Part shown: one piece after another, positions 24,337-36,216 of the stretch
Layout of the letters: each line of letters opens with the position of its first letter
How positions within the stretch are numbered: the first letter of the stretch is position 1
DNA from: Sistotremastrum niveocremeum HHB9708
Lineage: Eukaryota; Basidiomycota; Agaricomycetes; Sistotremastrales; Sistotremastraceae
Assembly: GCA_001630475.1 (NCBI GenBank)
Contig: KV419420.1
Span: 270,097-334,096, forward strand
DNA length: 64,000 bases
Direction of reading: 5' to 3'
Notes under the pieces: generated by a model
What the model was told of the DNA's origin: nothing
Seen by the model: only the letters and a program-made list of their open reading frames with translations
Databases searched by the model: none
Translations under genes and position numbers: made by a program

Positions 24337-26599
24337 ATGAACGCTGAAGCGTTGCAAGCGGTCCACGGAGGCGAGGGTGGCATGGAGGAGAAAATTGCTC
24401 GCACCGGGTTGAGAGGATCCAACGGGACTACCGATGGCGAGGCGAAGAAAAAATTGAAGAGTCCGATCAAAGATATCCAGGTGCCTGTTACTTCTGTGTA
24501 ACGAATGCAGGAGGCTGATTTTGTTTATAGGCCGCTCTCAGCGCCGCACTTGGAACCATCACGAAATCGGGCTTTACAGGAACATTTGCATACTCAGAAA
24601 CCTTCAAAGTCGCGCCGTTGCCAGGCTTAAAGATCTCTGGGATTGGCAGGATTTCTCTACCAATGACCGAAGATAGCGCACGGGAGTGTATCAAGCTCTG
24701 CGACTCGTTGGTGGCCGGAGGGACGAGCGTCGCTGACAGGAATATGTGGGAGTTAACTGCCGATAAGGTGTGCTTCATATTCACCTTCTGTCACCCCGCT
24801 ATGCATTCTGAATGAATACTCCAGATTCTCTTGGAGAATTCATTTTGGGATGTGTGGATGAAGACAATCGTTCTGCCGCAAGTTGCACGGCAGCTTGGAG
24901 TTGCTCGCATTGCGAGCTGGCATCTTTCCAAACTGACTCTGTGCGGAAACGGACCCCGGTGAGCTCGGTTCGACATATGTTGCTCTCAATTAGGTACTGA
25001 CATCGCTTATGCAGCTCCTCCTCTGATGGCACGTGAGTCACCAACATTGACATCGCTGAATGCATCCTCACGTACTGACAGGATCAAACCATCTAATGAA
25101 GCCTTCGCCACGATCGTGATAACTCTACCTTCCACCTTTGAAGGCGGTCAGCTCCATGTTTCTCACAGCGGCCTCACGAAGGTCTTCGACGTGGCGAAGA
25201 ACAGCACTTTCTCAACGTCAATCGTGGCATCATACTCCGACACTCATCACGAGCTACAAGCAATCACCGCCGGGTATCGACTTGCATTGTCTTACGATCT
25301 GGTCGCTCCAGCCAACAAGCCACGTCCCAACTTATCGGCTTATTCTCAAGCTGCGAAGGCCACTCTCCGTGTTTTATTGTCATGGGCGCAGACGTTTCAG
25401 GATCATACCCCCAATAAACTCGCCTACGTTCTCGACCACAAATTCGTCAAAGCGTCATCACCTAGAATCCCTGTCCTCACCGGAATTGACGCTTGCAAAG
25501 CTGATATCCTACGATCTATGGTGGAAAGTTGTCAGTTTCGAATGTATATCGCCAAAGCAAAATTCAAACAGTCTGGGCAGTCAAGAAGATACGACGGGTA
25601 TGAGATAGATGAGGTGGAAGACGAAGATTTGACCATCACCGATTTCGTCGATCATAGAGGGAAAGCAATAACGTTTCCGACAAATCCAATTCATTATCGA
25701 CATCCTGAGGAGTTCATCCCACATAGCCTATCTCATGGGGAGCCCGATGAGGAGGATTACGAGGACACAGACGACGTCGGCTACGACGGGGACGAAGACG
25801 ACGAAGACCTTGGTGGTCGTCACATCGAATTTGGTGAGGCCACCAATTTTATTCCGTCGTTCTCAGCCTTCTCACCGAGAGACCAGGATACATCAGAGCT
25901 GTTATATTGCTTTGGCCGATCAACAGGGATGAGCACGTCATGGGAGACTATTGGCTTGATATAGTGTCATCGCAATTGCGGAATCCTGCTTCCACAGTCC
26001 CCTTATCTCAACAGGTGGACATAGTGAGGCGTGTCTTGTCGTGCTTGGAGAGGGGCTCGATCCATCGTGACGCTTCACACGGAGTTTGTCTGAAAGCCCT
26101 TGAGTGGAGAAATTACGAGCTCTTCTTGCACATCATCAAGATCAAGGGCTTTGCCTCTCGTGTTCCGGACATCTTGTCAAATCATGAATTGATCGAACTG
26201 GTCACCGTCTTCGGCTTCGAGAAGATTCGTGGTCTGTAAGTCAATCTCCTTTTAAAAATGCGGTCCACTCTTCACAATTAGTTATCTAGATTGAATGATG
26301 TTCTCATGAACAGCCGTTCAATGGCGTACAACTCTGATCTTATCGAATCTTTCGAGACGGGATTAGGCGCCCGCAGCGAAATCAAGCTTTGGTGTCAAGA
26401 GAGGCGAGATACGGCAATCCGGAACTTTGAACCCCCAACCGCAATTTATGCCGCCACTTCCACTTCAGTTTCTTCCCACGGAGGGCCAATATTCTCTCCA
26501 ATTTTGGTTTCTGGCGCAGAGACAAGCTCCAAACGGAAATCTCCCACTGCTTCATTCGCCGAGGTGACCGAACCACGTCCCAAGCGCAAGGCTACATAG
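24337..26599 (+). CDS. G3: short 2OG-Fe(II) oxygenase-like pseudoenzyme
   Basis: Third array member, about 2.3 kb instead of 4.1 kb. ATG at 24337 (MNAEALQAVHGGEGG). It keeps the PLPGLKISGIGRISLPMTE segment, the oxygenase domain, the VILLWPINRDEHVMGDYWL region and the start of the helical part (WCQERRDTAI). It then passes directly into a Ser/Thr-rich linker and a basic tail, RPKRKAT. The whole C-terminal half with the Cys cluster and ITKP region is missing. The micro-exon 25015-25032 (18 nt) reads SSSDG, so the HxD is lost. The distal His and Arg are kept (THHEL..ITAGYR). The sequence between the oxygenase domain and the WP motif is extended with Asp/Glu (25735-25830), and the 22-nt second micro-exon is not obvious. 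The frame is open, so this looks like a remodelled short protein. The N-terminal start is the weakest point. Confidence 0.65.
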
Positions 26600-27168
26600 T
26601 AAGTATGATCATGACGCACAGTACCTGTACTTATACCTGGCCATTTGCGCTTGCAGGCTGTACACACGAATCTTCAGAACTCTCTCTCGAAGGATTGGGA
26701 ATATTTTTATGGAGATATCTATTGCCTATCTGAATACTTATCTTCTCCGCTTCCCCAATTATCGTTTCCTTTCATCCCTTGTCAATCATGCTTTATGACA
26801 TTCTGCTCCTCAAGCCTCATTGCTGCCCTGGAGTATCCAATCTGCAAAAATTGCCAATTATCGTACTTTAGAGCATTGCGTATGGGTCGAGCGCATGCGC
26901 CTTACTCTCTGGCCAGATTCTGCATTTTGGATTTTCTTGGACGTTTCGATCCTGTGTATTTCGTGACTTGCGTACAAGCCTCCGTAGATTGCTCGAGAGA
27001 CCGCTGAGAACGCAAGGCAAGGCGAACACGAATGTTTGCTGCGTGACTGCGCGCTTGTCACAGTACCGGTCCTCGCTTCTTTCACCGGCACTTCGTCGTC
27101 GTCACGACGGTCGTACTGTGCTCCTTTATGATCCATACAGCTACTCATACATCTCTGCTTTGGCCGTA
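26600..27168. other. Spacer G3-G4
   Basis: About 570 bp. No remnant of the missing G3 C-terminal half was recognised by eye. It holds the G4 promoter element at 27043. Confidence 0.5.
27043..27061 (+). promoter_or_regulatory. Two-part GTGAC element, G4
   Basis: GTGAC-TGCGCGCTT-GTCAC, inverted form with 9-nt spacing, 126 bp from element start to the G4 ATG. Confidence 0.6.
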
Positions 27169-30100
27169 ATGGCGTCTGCTACACAGACAGGACAGAGCTC
27201 TACAACTCCCATTGCTGTTCGGACATCAGCCCACCCGGCCCCTATATTACCATCTGAATCTACCAAGCCTTCAATTGATCCGGCTGGCTCGTTTCTGAGG
27301 ACCTCCAGAGCACTCACTCAAGCCGAATACAATGCTTTATCCCATTTTACCATCGGGAAAGATGAGGAAGATGAGGAAGATGAGGAAGAGTACGGTGATG
27401 GCGGTGAAGAGTACGATGTAGAGCACGGTGAAGATGGGGGAAATGGAGGACCCGATGATCATGATGATGATGAAGACGACGAGCTCTTCGAAGACATCGG
27501 CGTGAGTGATAGTGATCTTGAGCAGCCTTTCGTTTTGCTTATTCATGCCATAGACAGCACTCACTTCAGCGTTTGCTATGAAACCTACGTCCGGTACTGT
27601 AGGCACATTTGCCTTCTCCAAGACGGTTGAAAATGCTCCGATCCCTGGTCTCAACATTGCTGGCCTAGGAAGAGTCCCAATTCCTCTGACCGAACGTGGC
27701 GCTCGAGACCTCATCGACGTCTGCGATCTGGCTCCATTCGGAAAGGGTGAAAGCACGGTTGTGGACAAGAGTGTTCGAGACACATGGGAGCTTGCTGCCG
27801 ATAAGGTTTGTGATATCATAGTAATCCGGGTTAAATATACTGAATTCCTATAGGTTTCCTTTCATAATCCACGGTGGCACAGTTGGGTCGAGTCTACTGT
27901 TATTCCCGAAATCAGCGAGCGCCTCGGCGTGACCTCTACCGCAAGATTTGAGCTTTACAAGCTGCTAATTTACGAGAAGGGATCCCAGTACGTCATTACT
28001 CCGCTCCTGTACCCTGTATTCAATCACGTACGGATAGCTTCCTTCCACATCAGGAGTGAGTCTTATCCAAAATCCGACTCATCATTCAATAACTCCCTTA
28101 ATCAGCACAGAAAAGACCAAGGGGATGTTCGGCACATTCGTCATTGTTCTCCCGACATTATTTGAAGGCGGTCAACTTCATCTTTCGCACAGCGGTCAAA
28201 GCAAAATCTTCGATAGCTCGATCAACAGCGAATTCAGCACGTCCATCTTGGCTTGGTACACTGATGTGCTCCACGAAGTCAAGCCCATCACCAGCGGATT
28301 TCGACTAGCGCTCTCCTACAACCTGATAACTCCGACTGGTGTACCTCGCCCTCGCCTTTCTGATTCTTCGGAAGTCGTACTGGCAGTCAAGGGCGTCTTG
28401 GAATCTTGGAGGCAGAACGTCTCTCGCGCCCCATCCAGATTGGCATACGTCTTGAGCCATAAATATTCGTCGTTCGGGATCGGGAGCGGAGTTCTAAAAG
28501 GCTCTGATGTCCAGATCGTCGAAGTCTTGCGTTCTCTGGCAGACGAATGCGGGTTCCGGGTTTACTTGGCGAAAGCGGAACTGTACGTCAGGGGTACAGA
28601 AGACGAGCCCTATCAAAGCTCCTGGAGGAGGGTCTGGGATGATGCAACCATGGGAGAAATCACGGAAGAGAAGATGACTATAGAAGATGTCATCGATCTG
28701 GACGGAAACCCTATGAACTTTGTCGGTCTCAAGTTTCATCATCCCAACGACTTTATTCCGCGAGCTTTGAATAAGGGTCCGCCTGATAAACAAGAGAGCA
28801 CGGGCTATATGGGAAACGTGCGTGTCATCGCCTTTCGAGGAATGACATTATTGACTGAGATTCTCTTTCATTCAGTACGCAGGGGACGTTGAATATTGTA
28901 CGTATATCTCACTCCGTCCTCAAGAGATTGAATCTCATGTGTCGATCTAGGGTACAATCAAACAGTTGTCCTTATCTGGCCGGAGCAATGTCATGAGCAA
29001 GTACTGGGAAACAACTGGCTCAAAGACGCTGCTTACACTCTGAAACGATCCACGTCGACATCCGCTACAGATGGGGAGAATGTCCCCACTTCCCGGATGA
29101 TAATTCGACTGCAGGCCGGAGTCGCATCGGATATCGCATGTCATGAGCTCTGCGCGGCGGCTCTGAGGTGGAAGGACTTTGATCTATGGCTGCGTGCCGT
29201 AAACTTGGGAAAGACTGCTGGTCGGTCGTTGGTGCTCACCCATCCTGGACTGGTGCATTCGGCGGCGACGTTCGGTTTCAACAAGATCAAGTCATTGTAT
29301 GTTGATTTTATTATCTACATCATACCTGAGTCTCCTCTGACTTCTATTAGCCTTTCCATTACCATCAAGCAACTTCCGTCCAATGCGCAACGTCTTGGCC
29401 TCATTGGGGCTTTCTCGGATGCCGAGCTGTCGAAGGATCGCGATGTCGGAGCGTGGTGCGAAGAGCAGCGGGACATCGTATTCACCAGTTTGAAACCTGC
29501 CAATGTCAAAGATGTCGAACCTCTGACGGCAGTTTGTGTATCCAAAGGGATAGAGTTCTGTAGCACAATGTTTGTTCATTCAACATCTACCGCTACGCCT
29601 TTTGCTAATTTCTTCTTTGTAGACTTGTCCCCCAACTCTTCTCCGTCAATTGTGCGCGAGACTTTTGGATCGCATTCTTACGAGAACTGCACGCTCAAAG
29701 AGACATTATCCCTCCTTCGGCTGAGACAGTGCATGACGTCATTGGCTCAATTATTGCCACGTTGCTGGCCCGAGCCGAGCCGATGCTCACAACGTCCTTG
29801 CCTTACGGTTCCACGGAAAGGTATCAACCAGAATGGATCATTTCATTAATCCAACTCTGTGTCGAATTGGAATTCGTCGAATCCTGCTCAGTCATTTTTG
29901 ACAAAGTCACCAAAATCAATTCACCAACGGAGCGTCATATTCTCAGATCCCGAACGACACAGCTGTATCGTCCGCTCCTCACAGCGGTACTCTCCCTAGC
30001 CAATCCACCAAATGCCCTCGATCTGGATATGCCAATTTTTGCCAACCTTCTGGAGTTTCTCGTGGATCAGATTGTCGAGGAGGCCTTGGATCACCACAAT

Positions 30101-31349
30101 CCGGATTGGGGTGCAGCCATTACGTCAGCAAAGCATTGCCGAGCTTCGGGCGTCAAGATCCTGGAAAAGAGGTACTGTATCTCCTCCGTCCTTTTGTGTA
30201 CTTCAAATTCTCACACCGGCTTAGATTTATGCTCCGTGTAGACGCGTTACAAGATCATATCTCCAATCTAGTGAACGCTTTGCAGAAGAACTGGACCATC
30301 GATTCGACATTGGAAGAGGGTGCTGCCGTCCGGAATCTGATCAGAACTCTGGTGGAGCTTGCGATCTCGAAGGGAGATGTAGTTTTCCCTCGCGCTGGAA
30401 TTCCGCCTTATTCGAAGCCAGAATATCATCGAAACGCTAGCCAACTTCTCGTGCTCTGTCTCTCGACCGATAACGCCGAGCTATCCTCCCTCCTTCTCGA
30501 TCGCGTAAGATGCCCGCCAGAAAATAGCAAGGAGCACATCCTCAAGGTCGTCCTCCCTTTCATGCTCCTGCTCTCCGAAGAGCTTACCGTTCGTGGCATC
30601 AATATATCATCGAATCCCTATGGCTCTTTTTGTAGGAACGTTCTCGTGAATTTTATCGACAGAGTAATGGGTCCTCGCCCAGCCTCGAATTCTCCCCCTC
30701 CCCGTGACGAATTGAAGGTCCTTTCATGCGGTTGTGCCATATGCGAGGATATGATAAATCGCCTCCTGGAGCCTGGCATGACTGTTACGATCAGACGACA
30801 TCTGAAAGAGCGGGAGCACCTACAACGCCAGATTGGGGGTCAACTTGGCATTCAATGTCAAACAATCAAGAACAGGTCCCCACATGGTCTGGAGGTGAGT
30901 TGCTTCACGTAATTTCGAGACAAAGTCGGCGCTTACTAAGCTGTTAGATTACGAAACCAGCGTCGCTTACTGCGATTGGGCTTTGGGACGAACGTCAAAT
31001 GATTGCTAAGAATGCTTTTGAAGCACTAAAACCGATCGAAGCCCGTCGAGAAATATTTGGAGACCAACACGATCGAATATGCGCTCTTTTGTATCCTGAG
31101 ACTTCAGGTGCAACTGCCCCGGCAGTCGCCGCCCCTGCCTTCTCTTCGCGTACCACTCCATCCTCTACACAGCCCCAGCGTATATCTCATCTTCCTCGTA
31201 CACACGCTGTGCCATTCCCCTCAATAATTCCGTCTCCATCGAAACGGACATTGCCTGTCGAAGCCTATTCTGACCATGGTCCTTCCAAACGAAGCAAGAC
31301 GGAATCTGAGGCGGTTATTGATCTATCCACGCCATCTCCAGGGAAGTAA
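27169..31349 (+). CDS. G4: nuclear-type 2OG-Fe(II) oxygenase, active site intact
   Basis: Array member with a complete active site. ATG at 27169 (MASATQTGQSS). A long acidic Asp/Glu N-terminus follows, then TFAFSKTVENAPIPGLNIAG, FGKGESTVVDK and WELAADK. The 18-nt micro-exon 28038-28055 gives FLPHQ and splices to D, so the HxD reads PHQD. The distal motif is VLHEV..ITSGFR, with His and Arg present. The C-half includes the CGCAIC cluster, SPHGLEV and ITKPASL. The tail has KRSKTESE followed by AVIDLSTPSPGK. It should bind Fe(II) and 2-oxoglutarate and hydroxylate an unknown nuclear substrate; the nuclear location is inferred from the tail and the absence of a signal peptide. It sits between pseudoenzymes G3 and G5. 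All exons are open. Confidence 0.78.
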
Positions 31350-32017
31350 GGGCCCCTAGACACGACACTTGACCTTACGGTTTGACCTGTGACATCTATG
31401 TGAAGCTGTGTGTATTTTCTATCGCAAGTTGCGACGTCGGTTGGTTTTTCTTGTACGATTCATGGAGGATGTGTTGTAAGTAATTTAATGAGTAATATTC
31501 TATTCAATGCAGAGCTATGTTGTCGTATCAGTGCAGTGTCGTATCCCACAACTTCAAATAGAATTACCAGAAGTGACTTAGAGGAGGACAAGGCCGCCAC
31601 AGGTAGGTGTATTCCAAATGACCATGATCACGGTGAAAAGAAGCAGCTGTGACGCGTGACGTAACATAAGCTTTTGTACTTGGATTTCTCGTCTTCAAAG
31701 TTATTGCATATTCGACTCAGATCAAGCGCAGTCAGAGATCCGGCAGATAGAACTGTCGTTCAAATGCTGAGCGTGGACTTCCGAGCAATAACAGACGCTA
31801 CAGCTCAATTTTGTGTTTGTGACCATCGCGATGTCACGCAATACAGTTTAGTCACGCAGGTACTGCAAGCATTTTGTCTGACTTTTACTCTCTAACTTGA
31901 CGACTCTAATTCTTTTTTCACTGGGCTTCATCTATACCGAGACTAGAAACAGCTGCACCTTACTATCCTCGACCATTAACGTTGGAAGACTCGGGCTATA
32001 CACCCGAGCGACAACTG
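31350..32017. other. Spacer G4-G5
   Basis: About 670 bp. It has two GTGAC clusters: 31649-31660 (GTGAC-GC-GTGAC) and the family-type element at 31819. No gene is supported, although an unseen 5' exon of G5 could lie here. Confidence 0.5.
31819..31837 (+). promoter_or_regulatory. Two-part GTGAC element, G5
   Basis: GTGAC-CATCGCGAT-GTCAC, inverted form with 9-nt spacing and a near-perfect palindrome, 181 bp before the first in-frame ATG of G5. Confidence 0.55.
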
Positions 32018-35000
32018 ATGCACTCGCACTCTGCTGAACCGAGCCACGTCAGGGATGGAGACGCCTATGAGTCTGATGATGGTGAAAGCACTGATGAAGA
32101 GTCTTATGTGAAGGTTCCCAAGCCTTGTACAGATATCAAAGTCTGTCAATTTCGTGATATTTTGCTTGGTCAACCTGGCCCTCTAAAACATGTACTTATT
32201 CGCCGCCATAGGCTGCTCTAGCTTCCGCACTCAAAACGCGCTCTTCAAGAACCGAATTTCGTGGCACGTTCGCTTTCACCCATACTTACAATACCACACC
32301 GCATCCCGGTCTCAATATCGCTGGATTTGGTCAGATGCCTGTACCCTTGACGCAAAGTAGCGCCCAATCGTTAATTGCGTGCTGTGGCCCGGCTTCACTG
32401 AAGAGAGTTAAAATGATGAAGGCGGAAAAAACATGGGAGATCCTTGCTGACAAGGTTTCTGCTATTTCGACCTCTCTATCCTTATTGTCCTCAAGTACGC
32501 TCAGATAACATTCGAAAATCCACACTGGAATAAATGGATCGAATCCTCTGTCATTCCACAAGTCCGCCAACACTTCGATCTGGATTTCGTCCCCAAGTGG
32601 AGCTTTACTAAACTCGTCCTAGGCGGCGAGGGCTCTTGGTAAGTGGCCCACTTTTTTGCAGCGTTTCGGAACCCTAATGCCACGTTGATTCATGTATCGT
32701 TAGTACGATGTTTGATTCAAGGTCAGTGGTCCCCTGTTATCCAGTCTGGAACTTACTCAATTACTTCTCACCCCAGCGTGCCAAGCTCAAAGTCTGTATT
32801 TGCCACCTTGAAGATCATACTTCCTTCGCTTTTCGACGGAGGTCAACTGTACATGTACCACGAAGGCCTTGAGAAAAGTTTTGATGTTGCAAAGGAAAGC
32901 GCATTCTGCACGTCAATCATGGCCTCTTTCTGGGGCACGTCTTTGGTATCTCACCCTGTCAAAAGGGGATATCGACTAGCACTGATATTCGACATGTCGG
33001 CTCCAAGTCACATTCCCACGCCCAATCTCTCCAAATTTTCCAACACTGTCGGCGTGCTCCGACATGTACTCCTCTCCTGGAGGCAGGACAAGAGCCCTGG
33101 TGTGCCCTCTAAGCTAGCTTACATCCTTGATCGGTATCCTGATCAAGGAATGACGGGCTCAAACGTGAATAAATTGGAAGTGCTCCGCTCTCTCGCCAAG
33201 GAATGCAACTTTCGAGTTTACCTCGCTACAGCGCTGTTACACATTGAGGAATCTACCGATTTATATGGCTCAGGGTATGACGAAGACGACCATTCTAACT
33301 TGGATGAGGTTTATGGGTCAGGTCTGACTCTCACTGGTGCCAAAGACTCTGAAGGGCACGTCGATCACCTCCCTGCCGATCTGCAATTTGAGGACCCGGA
33401 GGATTTCATTCCATGTAGCATGCAAGATGACGGTCCTGTCAAGCAGCACTTTTCGAAACAGACTGGCGAATTTGAGAAAGGTTAGTCGTCTCTGCCTGAT
33501 TGCATAACCTTTCCGAAGCTCGTTATAGTGTACAAAACGAATGTCATCCTTCTGTGGCCCCGAAACCGCGACGAATCAGTGCTAGCTAGGGAGTGGCTGG
33601 CGAGTGCTTCGAAACGTTTGAGTCGTCCAACTTCTGGTGTGCCGTCCGCGAAGCTGCGGAGGCTTGCGGAGCGTATGAAGTCATGCCTCATGGAAACAAT
33701 GGATCGAACAGGATATCGCGAGCTCTGCTTGGCAGCACTTCGGTGGAACGATGCGGATCTTTTCTTGCGCACGTCTCAGAATCATGGGTTCCCAAGTTTA
33801 GTCTCGGAATTTCTGACTAATCAGGAACTGGTGGACATCACGCTTGCCTTCGGCTTTGAGAAGATGAAAGATTTGTGAGTCTGAAAATTTTGAGTATAGA
33901 ATTTTGATTATCTCACAACTTTCAGATTGACTCAAATTCTTGCTGACAGTTGCAGCAATTCTGGACGTTTTGAATTTCTGACAATGCTGTCAAAGGAGCT
34001 TTCACAAGATCAGGCCGTCGCCAGATGGTGTGAGAAACAACGAGATATAGCGATCCGGACTCTGAACTACCCCTACCAAGAAGACATAGGCCACTTCATG
34101 CATTTCAGTCGTGCCAACGGAGTTGAGTTCGTTCAGTCTACGTATGTTTTTTGTTCCGATTTGGACGTCTTAGGTGTTGAGGGCTGTATTCCAGGCTCAT
34201 TCCACAGTTAGTCTCCTTGAAATGTCGTCAGGAGTTCTGGACGGCGTTCCTAGAAGCGCTGCAAGCAGAACGTGATCAGCTAGCATCGTCAACGGACGCC
34301 GTCGACAAGATGATCAAAGCGACGCTGATGTCTTTCTTGAAAACAACCGAATTGAGACTCGCCATTTACCGCTACACTGATGGAGTTCAGACGACAGAGT
34401 ACGACCCTCAACCAACATTGGAACTCATCCAGCTTTGCGCTAACTTGAACGCTATGGACGCATGCGCGGCCATCTTCAAGAAAGTTGAGGAATTCAACAA
34501 AGAGCGCGGACACGCGTCTCGTAAAAACCTCGTCACTCATGTCTACCGACCAATACTGGACGCCATCCCAAAACTAGCCAATCTTCGCCAGCCAATAAAC
34601 CTTCATAACCCGCCCTTTCTCTTATTCCTCGAAATGCTTGCCGGTGAAATAATGGAGCTCAACCTCCGGGGAACTAATCCGGATGGGAAAGCGGCGGCGC
34701 AGGCAGTTAAGTTGTGTAAAAGTAATGGGATCAAGATATTGGCAAGCAGGTGAACCTTTTTGCCCCTGTCTCATCCGGGAATCATCAATATGTTGATTGC
34801 TCTGAAGGGTCATGACAATCCTAAAAGAGCCAGAGAGTACTCCGACGAGGACTCTCACTTTGGTCAGACTTCTGAAAGCAACATGGCAATTAGATTCGGC
34901 AACGGACGAAAATCAAAAGCTCGAAAAGCTAATCGAAAAGATGATTATCTTCTCCATTTCAAAGGGACATGTGATCTACGATGAATCAGCGTACCGATAC

Positions 35001-35842
35001 TCGTATCGGAAACCAAAGCACGTCCAAAATGCTAAGGATGTACTACTCTTGTGCTTGGACGCTGATCACGCCGCCTTGTCGTCGCATTTATTCGCTCGTC
35101 TCCTGAAGTCCGAGAAAGATGCCAAGCCCCACTTCATCGAGGTCGTCCTGCCATTCATTATCGAACTTCAAACCGAATTGAAATCTCGAAACATTCCTTT
35201 ACCAGCCGAGCCATTTGGTACCTTCTATCGTAACGCAATTGTCAAATTTGCTACCGAAATAATGGGACCTCGCCCTGCCGGTTATGAACCCTCAATGAGC
35301 CAAGAGCTTGCAGTTTTCAATTGCAATTGCGCGTTATGCGAGGGCATGAAAACGAAGCTTGCAAGCACTAAAAATCCCATCAAATACGAAGGAAACACAT
35401 CAAATTCTCAACATATCGAGGACCAATTCGGATCTCAGCTAGGACTAACCGTGTGCAATACTCGTCTCTATAAGGGCCGTCACAGCGTAAATGTGAGTTG
35501 ATCCGCTTGCCCAAGACGTTGCACCTACTAATCGCCGCATAGATCACCAAACCTGTCACATTCGTTGCTTTCAGCGAGTGGTGCTCCCTCAGTCAAGCCG
35601 CACTCGATGTGATCAAAGCCCTCGGAGATCCTGTTGCTCAGCGAAGCATTTTGGGCGATGATTATTCACGGGTCTCTGACCTTCTAGGCCTAGTGACAGT
35701 CAGCCAGAATACCTATGCATCCTCCGCGCGCTCATCTGGCAAGACAAAATCGAGCTCTGTGCGTAGCAAAAGATCAGCTTCTGACCTCTCCTTGATCCAG
35801 AACTCGAAGCCGACAAAGCGAAATCGGGCTGCGGATGATTAA
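32018..35842 (+). CDS. G5: 2OG-Fe(II) oxygenase-like pseudoenzyme
   Basis: Array member with full length but a dead active site. The first in-frame ATG is 32018 (MHSHSAEPSHVRDG), then ESTDEESYVKVPKPCTDIK. The N-part TPHPGLNIAGFGQMPVPLTQ is normal, but the usual FGKG(E)..VDK loop is replaced (GPASLKRVKMMK). The 18-nt micro-exon 32705-32722 reads TMFDS, so the HxD is lost. The distal His position is Leu (GTSLVS..VKRGYR), while the Arg is kept. VILLWPRNRDESVLAREWL, the CNCALC cluster and ITKPVTF are present. The tail is KPTKRNRAADD without (V/I)IDL. The region after the Cys cluster is also more divergent. The frame is open in all exons. Confidence 0.74.
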
Positions 35843-36216
35843 ATTTGAACACATTGGTCTCGTTCACTGTATATTGTTATTGGATTTACTCAGAAATTAT
35901 ATCTCTGCCCTTGGGCGTTGTGCCCATCCTCTCATTGTCCCTTAGATCCTCTCTTCGCGTTGCCGTCGCGTAGCATAATTATATTCACAAAAGGTATTCC
36001 AGAGCGTAGCGTGACGTGACTTTCGCGACGTCACACATTTCCTCTCTCCGGAACCGCAACCTTCAACTCTCCTATCCCGACTAACGTTAATATTCTATTC
36101 TACCGGTTTTAAAAGAGCGTATATCCCTCACGATACTTTGAGGAAGCCAACAGCAGTGTCTATACAGCCTTGGAAATTACCCCCGAGCCATCGCACCGCA
36201 GAAAACATTGTAGACA
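35843..36216. other. Spacer G5-G6
   Basis: About 370 bp with the G5 3' UTR and the G6 promoter element at 36016. Nothing else is seen. Confidence 0.55.
36016..36034 (+). promoter_or_regulatory. Two-part GTGAC element, G6
   Basis: GTGAC-TTTCGCGAC-GTCAC, inverted form with 9-nt spacing. A further GTGAC directly precedes it at 36011. Confidence 0.6.

Noticed and set aside
26645-27007. Open frame between G3 and G4 (26645-27007)
   Set aside because: No similarity to the missing G3 half or to any recognised domain; it lies in a spacer and includes promoter sequence.
27361-27490. GATGAAGAC-type microsatellite in the N-terminus of G4 (and similar runs in G8-G10)
   Set aside because: The repeats are in frame and encode the conserved acidic segment, so they are part of the protein and not independent features.
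31982-32020. G5 start at 31982 and G7 start at 40778
   Set aside because: These frames begin with TTG. The first in-frame ATG codons (32018 and 40784) were used instead.
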